Made by a program: the position numbers and the translations under genes. A DNA stretch of 64,000 nucleotides from Aureliella sp046290675 (GTDB lineage Bacteria; Planctomycetota; Planctomycetia; Pirellulales; Pirellulaceae), in the NCBI GenBank assembly GCA_046290675.1, contig JBKAHA010000012.1, forward strand, positions 62,001-126,000, read 5' to 3'. Positions 44,518 to 53,242 of this stretch are shown piece by piece (position 1 is the stretch's first letter; each line of letters starts with the position of its first letter). A model generated the notes under the pieces. That model saw only the letters and a list, made by a program, of their open reading frames with translations, was not told the DNA's origin and made no database searches.

Positions 44518-44907
44518 TCAAAAGCGTTCCTGGATTTTGCCTTCGATCTTAGTCGTCGTTTCCTTGATCTCTTTGCAGAGGCGGGATTCCGTAGCGTTGC
44601 CAACCGCATACTGCTCAAAGAGGGATCCCAGCCAGTTGCCTTCCTCGACATCGATCTCGCCAGGCGTTTCCATGTCCATGACGAGCATCTTGGTGACGGT
44701 ATTGACGAAGAAGTCACTCCACTCTGGACATGCCTCGTCGTTGTCCGCCAACGCTTGGTTCACTTTGAACAGCATTTCCGTTTCTTCGTGATCGACGACC
44801 CAATCCGCGTTCACGAATCCTTCGAGCGCTTTCACTTGGTCGGCTTCGACCTGAGCTGAGGCGATGATCTGATTCAGAATACTGTCTGCTTCGCTCTTGC
44901 TGGTCAT
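44518..44907 (-). CDS. Small acidic helical protein (TerB-like, tentative)
   Basis: The ATG at 44907 has gagga upstream at good spacing and gives 129 residues; the frame upstream is not needed. The sequence is helical and acidic: ALEGFVNADWVVDHEETEMLF, then CPEWSDFFVNTVTKMLV and PGEIDVEEGNWLGSLF. This resembles TerB-type domains found next to stress or metal-resistance genes, but the identification is weak. No ter genes are nearby. It converges with the DUF59 gene. Confidence 0.6.
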   Translation of the reverse strand: MTSKSEADSILNQIIASAQVEADQVKALEGFVNADWVVDHEETEMLFKVNQALADNDEACPEWSDFFVNTVTKMLVMDMETPGEIDVEEGNWLGSLFEQYAVGNATESRLCKEIKETTTKIEGKIQERF

Positions 44908-45150
44908 CAAAATCCTCGAACAAAACGTCGAATCGCTCTGGAAATCTTTACATCTACCGCTTTCGGTCCACGAGCGATCCAGTGAGCCGGTGAGCGGCAC
45001 CGGGAAGACAGTCTATTCGCCCCAATGACAGTCCCAGATTATAGCCAGCCACGACTTGTAATGGACTTCACAGATTTCGAATACGGCGAAATCAGAGAAA
45101 TCTGAAGCGATTAGACGCAGAGTAGCAATTTTAGAAACTGGTCGGTTGAC

Positions 45151-46320
45151 TCATTCGATTTGTCCATCCATTGGCTTATTGCCTGGCGTTCCGTCGCGTA
45201 CGCCGGCAAACAGCAGCCCTATGCCTGTCAAAACGAGTCCGGCGACGATTGGCCAGTTCATTGGCTCACTAAAGATCAGCCAGCCCGCAGCTGCCGAGAT
45301 TCCTGCTTGAGAGGCATTAAGGAGTTGGACATAGAGTACGGAGACATTCTGGAGTGACTTGGCCATGGCAAAGAAAGCGAGCGCGTTAAAGATGCCGGCC
45401 ATGACCATGATTCGGAACTGCGATGATGTTGCCAATTCCATTATGGACGATCCGAATTGCAGAATAGACCAACCGGTAAGGAACGTTAAACCACTAACGC
45501 TGATCACCAGCAGAGTTGCGGATGCGCTCATACCCCGCTGCATGCTCCTCCGCATCATGGTGCCTTGCAACGCGTAAACGACGCCGGAACCGATGTTGGC
45601 AGCTAGTCCCAGCAGCACCATCAAGAACCCAGTCTGTGCATCGTCTTGCTGAGTATTCTCGACGATTTCGCCAACGTCCGCGGAGAGCGATTCAGGGATT
45701 GCCTGTTTCGCCTGAGCGCTGGCGCCCAAGCTGAGCACAATGGTCGCGATAATGAGTACTGCAACGGCGACCCAACGTCGATTGCTAACGGGTTCGTTGA
45801 GGACTAGCCGCCCCGTGATCGCGCCCCCAATCAGCATCGTCGCCAATACGATTGGAACGGAGACCGTAAGTCCCAGGATCGACAGTGCCCACTGAAAGCC
45901 CACGTTGCCAAAGATCTGTACTACGATCGACGTGGCGATTAACCAAAAAAGCTCCTGCCGCGGGAAAGAGCTGCGAAGGTGGATCGTCGCAGGGGCTTCC
46001 GATGGGGTGTCTTCAGAGTCGCCGAACGATCTCGGTGTTGATTGGTCTTGCTCATGATATTGGATCGAATTTGAGCGTCGTGAAGCGCGCACAGACTTGG
46101 CTTGCAACAGCACCATCGGCAAAACAACGAAAATGGTGGGAATCGCTTTGATAGTCGATACCCAAGTTGGTTCGACATCGGAGACCTGCCGCAGGCAGAT
46201 ATTGGTGACGGTGTACAGCACCGCTGAAGCGGCTCCGCCGAGGATTCCAATCGTCGCTGGGGTTAGCTGGAACGGAGACTTCAATGGCGTGGTTTTCGAT
46301 TGGAGGTAACGAGATCGCAA
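45151..46320 (-). CDS. EamA/DMT-type transporter
   Basis: A 389-residue membrane protein of the drug/metabolite transporter fold with about ten hydrophobic segments in two EamA repeats. The first starts at GILGGAASAVLYTVTNICLR and the second at LGLAANIGSGVVYALQG. A roughly 40-residue polar loop between TM2 and TM3 is unusual. The only available start is a TTG at 46320, with no good ribosome binding site, so the N-terminus is uncertain. Members export or import small molecules; the substrate is not readable. Confidence 0.85.
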   Translation of the reverse strand: MRSRYLQSKTTPLKSPFQLTPATIGILGGAASAVLYTVTNICLRQVSDVEPTWVSTIKAIPTIFVVLPMVLLQAKSVRASRRSNSIQYHEQDQSTPRSFGDSEDTPSEAPATIHLRSSFPRQELFWLIATSIVVQIFGNVGFQWALSILGLTVSVPIVLATMLIGGAITGRLVLNEPVSNRRWVAVAVLIIATIVLSLGASAQAKQAIPESLSADVGEIVENTQQDDAQTGFLMVLLGLAANIGSGVVYALQGTMMRRSMQRGMSASATLLVISVSGLTFLTGWSILQFGSSIMELATSSQFRIMVMAGIFNALAFFAMAKSLQNVSVLYVQLLNASQAGISAAAGWLIFSEPMNWPIVAGLVLTGIGLLFAGVRDGTPGNKPMDGQIE

Positions 46321-46608
46321 AAGTTAGCAACTACTCAGAATCCGACAACAGGCACTTTGTAGACACGGATCGCCCTGAGAAATACTCTGCAGTCAGGTCA
46401 ACCGACTTGAATTGTGTTGGTGGCTACAGAATTCGCATTCAGATCAAAGTTGCACGGTCACAGCACTCCTCATCGGCAGAGGCTCTTGGTGACGCCGAGC
46501 CGAGGTCCACGAAGACGAGTGCAGTTCAGGAACCTAGCCGTGCGAATCTGCTACACTACGCCAGCCGGGCGATGTTGCCCGAATTCAATTGACGAATGAA
46601 GGTGGGGA

Positions 46609-46800
46609 ATGATGAAGAAGCTTCTTATGCTAGTCGCTCTTTTCGGCTTTACACTTGGTTGTGGCTCAGAGCCAGCGAATGACCAGGATGCTGAGTTGGA
46701 TACGATGGAGCAAGGCTATGACAATCCAGAAGCTGCAGACGCAGCTACTGATGATTCAGCCGATGGATCCGAAACCAAGCCTGGTTCAGATACAAAGTAG
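46609..46800 (+). CDS. Small lipoprotein
   Basis: A 63-residue protein. The signal peptide LLMLVALFGFTLGC ends in a lipobox (TLGC), so the Cys should be lipidated and the remainder anchored in a membrane. The mature part is Asp/Glu/Ser-rich and unstructured. There are two adjacent ATG codons at the start, with a purine-rich binding site (aaggtgggg). A Rho-independent terminator follows at 46871-46910, so it is transcribed alone. Confidence 0.8.
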   Translation: MMKKLLMLVALFGFTLGCGSEPANDQDAELDTMEQGYDNPEAADAATDDSADGSETKPGSDTK

Positions 46801-46870
46801 GTCTCTCCGCTGCCCTCAGTGGACTCCGTTCGTGTGAGTTGTCCGGGGCAGGCGAATCGAATTCAAAACG

Positions 46871-46910
46871 AAGGCAGGTCGAGCAGGATTACTCGGCCTG
46901 TCTTTTTTTT
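46871..46910 (+). terminator. Rho-independent terminator of the lipoprotein gene
   Basis: The arms aggcaggtcgag (46872-46883) and ctcggcctgtct (46892-46903) pair with two G-U positions around aggattact's loop and are followed by eight T residues. It lies 70 bases after the lipoprotein stop. Confidence 0.85.
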
Positions 46911-47037
46911 CGGCCAAATGTAGAGACTCTCAACGGTTCGAAACGCCCATTCAGGGAGCTGCTGTTCGAGCTGTTTCATCGGATTGACCAGTGGGTTGGA
47001 GCCGAAGTCCATGGAGCATGACTCTTTGGCGGCGGAC

Positions 47038-47526
47038 TTAGTCTTGCCAGATTCCAAGTGTGCGTCTCAGGCTAACCACTTGCCCCAAATGATACGCATT
47101 ATGATCGGCCAAGATCAGAGCTTCGCGAAGCAGGGAGTATCCGGGCGCATGCGGGAAATCAGCAGAGAGATCGCCAGTATTCATTATGAGTGACTGAAAT
47201 TCATCAGCGTCTCGCCGAAACTCACTCAAGGAAAACTGCCATTGGTCTTGGTTTACTTCTCGCTCTAAATCCGGCCAGTAACCATCGGGAAACTGAGGGG
47301 ACTTATGGGTAGGGTCGACCGAAAAACGGAGTAAATCCCATTGGCAGATCCGCATATGTTCCAGCAGGTGCCAAAGCGAGTGGGGCTGTCGCTCCGGAAT
47401 ACGATTCCAGCTTTCATCTGGAACTTCTGCGAAGGCTGATTCGAAACTGAGGTGGGCTTTCCCCCCTGTCAATAAATCCAGTATCTGTCGGTTGAATTCT
47501 GGCATCGCAAAACTGGCTGTGTTCAT
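47038..47526 (-). CDS. DinB family protein
   Basis: A 162-residue four-helix protein. His residues of the DinB metal site are seen in SLWHLLEHMRICQWD and in LILADHNAYHLGQVVSLRR near the C-terminus. DinB/YfiT proteins bind a divalent metal and act as thiol-dependent transferases or stress proteins; the substrate is unknown. Single gene, with 157 bases to the divergent GNAT-like gene on the other side. Confidence 0.9.
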   Translation of the reverse strand: MNTASFAMPEFNRQILDLLTGGKAHLSFESAFAEVPDESWNRIPERQPHSLWHLLEHMRICQWDLLRFSVDPTHKSPQFPDGYWPDLEREVNQDQWQFSLSEFRRDADEFQSLIMNTGDLSADFPHAPGYSLLREALILADHNAYHLGQVVSLRRTLGIWQD

Positions 47527-47683
47527 CGTCTCGGCCTGGGCTTACGTCTCGGTTTTCGAAGTTACTTTCATCGATCAGTTTGACGCAATTGAGCCGACTA
47601 CAGGTGAGGCGACTGCATAATGCGGCTGAGTCAGCCGCAAATTGGGTTTGTGGAAGTCGTTGGTGGGTACAGCGAAAACCAAA

Positions 47684-48859
47684 ATGCTCTACACTCTTGC
47701 GGTCGCCAAACTAAGGGATTCATCTATTTCTATCGACGTAAAGCCAGTTCGTACCGCAAGGGATCGCGCCGCTTTTGTCCGGCTGCCGTGGACGATCTAT
47801 GTCGGCGACCCGAAGTGGGTGCCCCCGATCATCTCGGATCAGAAATCGGTATTGGATCCGGATAAGGGACCGTTCTTCGAGCATGGAAAGGCCGAGCTGT
47901 TCTTGGCGTATCAGAACGGTCAGCCCGTTGGACGCATTACGGCGCACGTGAATGAACGGTATGACGAGATCTATGGCAGCAACAAGGGTTTCATCGGTTT
48001 CTTCGAATGTATCGACGACAAGGCCGTTGCATCAGCACTCTTCGATAGAGCGGCCGGCTTCCTTCGGGAGCAAGGTAAATCGATCATGGAAGGGCCTTAT
48101 AGCTTTAGCATTTACGATGAAATCGGCATCCAACTAGACGGTTTTGACAACGAGCCTTATGTGCTAACTGCGCATACCCGGCCGTACTATCGTTCACTAT
48201 TTGAGGGGAACGGTTTCGCCAAGAGTATTGATTGGTACGCATTTCGAGTCGACGCATCTAAACCGAATTCGGAAATGCATCGGCGTTATGACCGGATTCG
48301 TTCCCGCGTCGAAAAACTTGGGCGGCTTGAGTTGCGGCAGATGGACCGTGGTAAAAATTTTTCACGGGATGCCGATATCGTGAAAAAGATCTTTAGCGAT
48401 GCCTGGGAAAAGAATTGGGGACACGTTCCCATGTCGGATAGCGAGTTCCAACGCGTCGCCGAGTTCATTCGGTTGATCGTATGTCCTGAACTTTCACTGA
48501 TTGCAGAAGTCGACGGAGAGCCCGTTGGGTGCTCACTTGTTATTTACGATGCGAACCAGGTATTGAAGAAACTGAACGGCCGCATTCTGCCGTTCGGTTG
48601 GCTCCGGTTACTTACAGGTGTACGAAAATCGAACCGAGCGCGCCTCATTCTAATGGGAATGATGGAAGAGTATCGCAATCACGGGTACGACCTCGGTTTC
48701 TATTTGCATATCTCAGACCAGACCACTAAAGCTGGGCTTGAGGAACTGGAAATGTCTTTGGTCGTCGAGAACAATCACGCGCTCCTCAATACGCTGGAAA
48801 AGCTACCAGGCGTCGAACGTTATAAGACGTTTCGCATCTACCAGCGAGAGCTCCAATAG
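47684..48859 (+). CDS. GNAT-like N-acetyltransferase (YghO-like)
   Basis: I choose the ATG at 47684 (391 residues); a TTG at 47642 is also possible. Typical blocks: ISIDVKPVRTARDRAAFVRLPWTIY, WVPPIISDQK, FFEHGKAELFLAYQNGQPVGRITAHVN and, in the C-terminal half, LIAEVDGEPVGCSLVIYD, ANQVLKKLNGRILPFGWLRLL and LEELEMSLVVENNHALLNTLEKLPG. It resembles a family usually annotated as uncharacterised N-acetyltransferases. The acyl acceptor is unknown. Downstream is a three-copy 11-base repeat. Confidence 0.8.
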   Translation: MLYTLAVAKLRDSSISIDVKPVRTARDRAAFVRLPWTIYVGDPKWVPPIISDQKSVLDPDKGPFFEHGKAELFLAYQNGQPVGRITAHVNERYDEIYGSNKGFIGFFECIDDKAVASALFDRAAGFLREQGKSIMEGPYSFSIYDEIGIQLDGFDNEPYVLTAHTRPYYRSLFEGNGFAKSIDWYAFRVDASKPNSEMHRRYDRIRSRVEKLGRLELRQMDRGKNFSRDADIVKKIFSDAWEKNWGHVPMSDSEFQRVAEFIRLIVCPELSLIAEVDGEPVGCSLVIYDANQVLKKLNGRILPFGWLRLLTGVRKSNRARLILMGMMEEYRNHGYDLGFYLHISDQTTKAGLEELEMSLVVENNHALLNTLEKLPGVERYKTFRIYQRELQ

Positions 48860-48877
48860 TAGAGCCTTTGCGAAATT

Positions 48878-48910
48878 ATGGCGCAATGTCGGCGCAATCA
48901 TGGCGCAATG
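48878..48910. repeat. Tandem 11-base repeat, three copies
   Basis: The units atggcgcaatg, tcggcgcaatc and atggcgcaatg follow one another exactly, 19 bases after the stop of the acetyltransferase gene. No function is known; it may be a binding site or slippage product. Confidence 0.6.
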
Positions 48911-48989
48911 AAACCTCGCCGCGAATGACCAATGTGAATCACAGAAGCCGCGTCTCAATGGTGCCGCGACTGAGTCCATCCTGAGGCTG

Positions 48990-49799
48990 CTAGTCCTCAG
49001 GCTGAAGAGTTTGGTCCGATTTCGCGTGCTTGGAATAAGACCGGGACTTCAATAGCGTCTTCACTTGTGGAAGGTAGGCGAAGCCCTGCTCACGAAGATT
49101 GTCTTCCATGAAGAGCCTGTGGAAGAAGTTGATATCTTTGTATTCCGGAGTGATGCCATGCCGCGTCACCGTGTCTAATAGATCGTTGTTCTTTTGAAGC
49201 AACTCTGTGGTGGCGGTGATCAAGGTTTGAACCTGGCGATCGACGGTATTGCCAATCGTGTTGCGGTCAACGGTGTTGGCAGGTAATTCGATTCGCTTTA
49301 CTCCAGAGACTAGCTTGCGAAGCAGCAGGTAGAGACGCGGGTCCGAGTTGATCCTCACGTGTTCGAACTCATGCAGGATTAGACCCGCTTGCCAAACATT
49401 TTCGTCGGCATAGGCTCTCGGGACTGAAATGCGATTCTGCGGTAGAACTCGGATCGAGTGAAGTGTCACGTCGACATAACGCCGACCGGTTCGCACATCC
49501 TGGCGCGGGAAGCGGAACCGGAAGCGATAATTGACGTCGAATTGAAAGTGAGTTTCTCCCTCGAAGCGTTGGCCTGCGGGCATTCGATCGTAAAACTCGA
49601 TCTTAACTTTGCCTTGATCAATGAGCTCCGCTATCTCTTTAGGCGGATCAGGAAGCTTTGGTTGCTCGGCTTGCCCTAATAAATGGCTTGGGAAGCAGAC
49701 TGTGATCGTCAGCATCACCAAGGCATCGAGCGTTGCCTTCGAGCACTGAAGGCGACGCAGGAAAGTGCCTCGCCGGCAGCTTGAATGGGATAAACGCAT
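48990..49799 (-). CDS. Secreted putative zinc metallopeptidase (HExxH)
   Basis: A 269-residue protein of unknown family. A signal or anchor segment is seen in LDALVMLTITVCFPSHLLGQA. The mature part has a beta-rich stretch (FQFDVNYRFRFRFPRQDV) and then LILHEFEHVRINSDPR, which fits the zinc-binding HExxH motif at residues 143-147; no third ligand can be assigned. It may be a DUF922-like periplasmic protease, but I cannot confirm this. A 7-bp stem (48980-48986 with 48995-49001) spans its stop codon. It is divergent from the large kinase gene. Confidence 0.6.
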   Translation of the reverse strand: MRLSHSSCRRGTFLRRLQCSKATLDALVMLTITVCFPSHLLGQAEQPKLPDPPKEIAELIDQGKVKIEFYDRMPAGQRFEGETHFQFDVNYRFRFRFPRQDVRTGRRYVDVTLHSIRVLPQNRISVPRAYADENVWQAGLILHEFEHVRINSDPRLYLLLRKLVSGVKRIELPANTVDRNTIGNTVDRQVQTLITATTELLQKNNDLLDTVTRHGITPEYKDINFFHRLFMEDNLREQGFAYLPQVKTLLKSRSYSKHAKSDQTLQPED

Positions 49800-50166
49800 G
49801 GGTGGATCGGCCTCAGGTTGCGGACGAATTCGAATCGTCTAAAAGCGAGTTTAATTTAGCAGATTGGCTTTCCATCCATGAAGAAATCAACTTTGGTGTC
49901 ATGAATCGGGCTTGAACAGCGTGCTCGGAGCTACGGGAATCTTGCCTCGTTGTTGTCCGCTCTTAGGTCTGTCTGGCAATTCAATAGGGAGAATGACAGT
50001 ACGAAATCTTCCTCCAGGCGTGAGAAATGGAGCTGATACACCTAGACACAGTGAATTGATTGCTGCAATTTGATGCCTTTGGCCCGAGTGAAATATTGAA
50101 TTCGACCAGTGCTGTTGAGCGGGATTGCCGCGATGTTGGCGAGTGGGGACTCAGTGTGGTGCAACC
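49800..50166. other. 367-base divergent intergenic region, nothing recognised
   Basis: The region separates the HExxH gene from the large kinase gene. I saw no terminator, tRNA, repeated element or plausible open frame. Confidence 0.35.
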
Positions 50167-53037
50167 ATGATTTCAATCGACGAAAACGCTCGGAGAAAAT
50201 TTGAATCCGCTTGGCTCGATGCGGAGTCGAGTGCGTCCCTTGAGATTCGGGATTTTTTGCCTCAAGGGTCAGAGGAGACCTATTTAGGAACGCTTGAAGA
50301 ACTAGTCTGCATCGATATGGAATTCCGCTGGCAGCCACGGGACTCCCAGGCGTCTAAATCCAATCAAACGGTTTCGGTACAACAGTACGAATTTCGAACA
50401 CGCGTAGAAGACTATCTACGCGACTTTCCTGAGTTGGATGAGCAGCAGATCATTCAGCGACTCGTTGAGCAAGAGATCTACGTTCGAGTGAACGCCGGTT
50501 TCCTGGTCGAGCCGAGCGAATACCGATCCCGATTCCCTGGAGTCAATTTGGACGACTCTCTTTTTTCGCAAGGCGAATCGGATACGCGTGTCGATGCGAA
50601 AGCTCAGCCACAGCAGCTCACCGCCCTGCCCTTGCCCTATGCGTTTGGTAACTATGTGCTCCAGGACCTCCTGGGGCGAGGCGGGATGGGGTCCGTCTAC
50701 ATCGCAGAACAGCCAGCAGCAAAACGTCGAGTTGCGATCAAGATTGCTGAGGTTGAATCGCTCAGCCCACATAGCCGGCAATTGATGTGTGCGCGGTTTG
50801 AGCAAGAGGCTCATGCAGCGGCGGCAGTGGTGCACGATCATATCGTTCCGATCTACGATGTGGGCGTCTTCGATGGCAAGCCATTCATTGCGATGCAGAT
50901 GGTAGAAGGAGGCGATCTTGGTAAACGCTCCAAAGAGGAGCCCATTTCCCCAAAAAATGCAGCGCAATATTTGAAGGGCATTGCTGCTGGGGTCGCCGAA
51001 GCTCACAAAGCAGGAATGCTCCACCGAGATATTAAGCCGCAGAATATCTTGATCGACAATTCGACCAACCGCGCCATGCTGACCGACTTTGGTCTTGCTC
51101 GGTATACCGAGGACGATTCCGGTATGACCCAGGCAGGGCAATTGCTCGGAACGCCCTCATTCATGCCACCGGAGCAGATTCGAGACTCTTCAAAGATCGA
51201 TGCAAGAGCGGACGTCTACAGCCTTGGAGCAACTCTTTACCAGTTGGTGACGGGCAAAGCACCTTTCAAAGCTTCCGATATTCACGAGACGCTCAGGCAA
51301 GTGCTCAACGTCGACGCGACCTCTCCTCGGGAATTGAATTCCGAGGTGGATCGAGACTTGGAAACAATCTGCTTGAAGTGCCTGGAGAAAGAGCCGGATT
51401 TGCGTTATCCATCCGCGGATGAGCTTGCTGAGGACTTAAATCGGTATGTAGACGGAAGGCCCATTAACGCTCGGCCGGCCGGACCAATCCGCAAACTTGC
51501 AAAATGGTGTCGACGAAATCCTGCACTGGCATTCGCTCAAGGCGCGGCCGTGGCCGGGCTTCTGCTAACGGTCGCAGTCAGTTTGATCGGGTGGCGGGCA
51601 TCGCACCAACAATGGTTGGTGACGGAGTCGGTGTTGAAGAAGTCAACCGCAACAGTGGACGATCTCTTTGTCCAGGTGAAGGACGAGCCGCTCATGACCA
51701 GTCCGGGATTCGAGGTGATTCGCGAGCAACTGCTTCAAAGGGCGATTGAACACTATCGAGGTTTCGTCGGCATCATCGAAAGAGAAGGTGGTTTGGCAGA
51801 CGAAATTGCCTATGCCAACGCAGCGCTGGCGTCGATGTATGTGGATCTGAGCTTTTCAATTGAGGAGTCCAAAGAACAGATTGATGCCGCTAAGAACTCG
51901 TTCGCTAGATTGACTGAGCAGCAACGCAGTACCCCAAAGATGTTAGAAGCTCAATCTGATTTGTATTTAGCTAGCGGGCGGATTGCATTTTCCGAGATGG
52001 ATTTGGGAACGATGCTCGCCGACTTTGAAGAAGCTGTAGCGTTTCGAAAACGTTGGTTCGAAGCCGAGCCTGAAAGCATCGAGGCGGCGAGGAAGCTTGC
52101 CAATTCGATTATGAATGTAGGTCTGGCCCAACGCCAACAAGCTCAAGCCGCGGCGGCTGAAGGCCAGGCAGATTCGGCCGGAGAACTTCTAGCTTCGGCC
52201 GAAGGAAATCTCTTTGACGCGCAAAAGTTGCGAAACGCTGCAATTCAGACAGCAGCAGAGAATGGAATCGACCCATCTCAGAAGTTGCGTCGTGACCAAG
52301 CGAAGGCAGAGTTCGCCTTGGGAAACCTGGAGATGGCTCATGGGAACATCGGAGAATGCATCGCACGTTTCGAATCCGCAGAAGCGAAATTCTACGACTT
52401 GGCGAATGAGGTAGCGGTAGATGCTTCCCTTTGGGAAGACCTTGCGCTGGCTCGAGTGCAGGTAGCAAGTCTGCTTACTGCGCTGCCCACATACTGGGAA
52501 GACGCGACGGCTCAACAAGACGCGGCGAAGAAGTTACAGCAGGCTTTTCGGGATCTGACGCAGACGTTATCCGCTCGGAATTCGATCGGTAAACAATTGT
52601 CGTTGTTGCAGTTGAGCCAACGTTGCATCGACAGCGGAGTGTTGGCAGGTCATTTGAAGATGGCATTCGAACAGTCGGTCGAACTTGAGTCCATCGTTCT
52701 GCAAGTTAAGAACAATTACGACGCATCGAGCCAGGAGGATGGGACGGCTGAAAGAGAATCAATTCAGGAGTCTTTCGTCCGTATCCGACTGAACCAAGGC
52801 AAACACAGAGCTCAGCTAGCTGTAGATCGAGAACCCAAATCAGAGGTGGTTCAACGTATCGCCGAGGCTATTGAGCTTTATGAGTCGCACCAGAAACTGG
52901 TGAATGCCGATCCGTTGTTGAGTAATGACTACCGAGGATTGAAGTCTCTGCGCGATGCGATCACTTCGTCCGAATTGAACACGGACCCCTCTGCTGATGA
53001 CCCAGGCACGGCTGGGAGCAAAGAGGGGATCCAATGA
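50167..53037 (+). CDS. Large Ser/Thr protein kinase with membrane segment and TPR-like C-terminus
   Basis: The ATG at 50167 gives a 956-residue protein. The N-terminal 150 residues (EFRTRVEDYLRDFPELDEQQI...) match the regulatory lead seen before planctomycete kinases. The kinase domain follows: GRGGMGSVYIAE at 170-181, Lys192 in VAIK, HRDIKPQN (286-293) and DFG (307-309), all intact. One membrane segment (ALAFAQGAAVAGLLLTVAVSLI, about 455-476) follows. The remaining 480 residues are helical and rich in Ala/Glu, resembling TPR-like repeats that would lie outside the cytoplasm. No sigma factor is adjacent, unlike the kinase at 26615. Confidence 0.92.
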   Translation: MISIDENARRKFESAWLDAESSASLEIRDFLPQGSEETYLGTLEELVCIDMEFRWQPRDSQASKSNQTVSVQQYEFRTRVEDYLRDFPELDEQQIIQRLVEQEIYVRVNAGFLVEPSEYRSRFPGVNLDDSLFSQGESDTRVDAKAQPQQLTALPLPYAFGNYVLQDLLGRGGMGSVYIAEQPAAKRRVAIKIAEVESLSPHSRQLMCARFEQEAHAAAAVVHDHIVPIYDVGVFDGKPFIAMQMVEGGDLGKRSKEEPISPKNAAQYLKGIAAGVAEAHKAGMLHRDIKPQNILIDNSTNRAMLTDFGLARYTEDDSGMTQAGQLLGTPSFMPPEQIRDSSKIDARADVYSLGATLYQLVTGKAPFKASDIHETLRQVLNVDATSPRELNSEVDRDLETICLKCLEKEPDLRYPSADELAEDLNRYVDGRPINARPAGPIRKLAKWCRRNPALAFAQGAAVAGLLLTVAVSLIGWRASHQQWLVTESVLKKSTATVDDLFVQVKDEPLMTSPGFEVIREQLLQRAIEHYRGFVGIIEREGGLADEIAYANAALASMYVDLSFSIEESKEQIDAAKNSFARLTEQQRSTPKMLEAQSDLYLASGRIAFSEMDLGTMLADFEEAVAFRKRWFEAEPESIEAARKLANSIMNVGLAQRQQAQAAAAEGQADSAGELLASAEGNLFDAQKLRNAAIQTAAENGIDPSQKLRRDQAKAEFALGNLEMAHGNIGECIARFESAEAKFYDLANEVAVDASLWEDLALARVQVASLLTALPTYWEDATAQQDAAKKLQQAFRDLTQTLSARNSIGKQLSLLQLSQRCIDSGVLAGHLKMAFEQSVELESIVLQVKNNYDASSQEDGTAERESIQESFVRIRLNQGKHRAQLAVDREPKSEVVQRIAEAIELYESHQKLVNADPLLSNDYRGLKSLRDAITSSELNTDPSADDPGTAGSKEGIQ

Positions 53038-53242
53038 CGGGTAAATGAAATAAGGGGAATGCAGAATAGCTTGCAAAGCCAATGTGAGTTCGTAATTCAG
53101 AGAATCTTTGAGGCCTGAACGCAAAGGTAGTTTCAATTAGATTCGATTGGTTGAAGCAAGTGTCTGGACAATCACAGGTGGAATTCCGAATTTGAGACTG
53201 AAGCGTTCTATCAAGGATGGGGAATGCTAGTATTTCGGGTGA

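Noticed and set aside
46920..47037. tRNA-like ggttcgaa string near 46937
   Set aside because: No acceptor stem, anticodon arm or correct spacing could be built around it.
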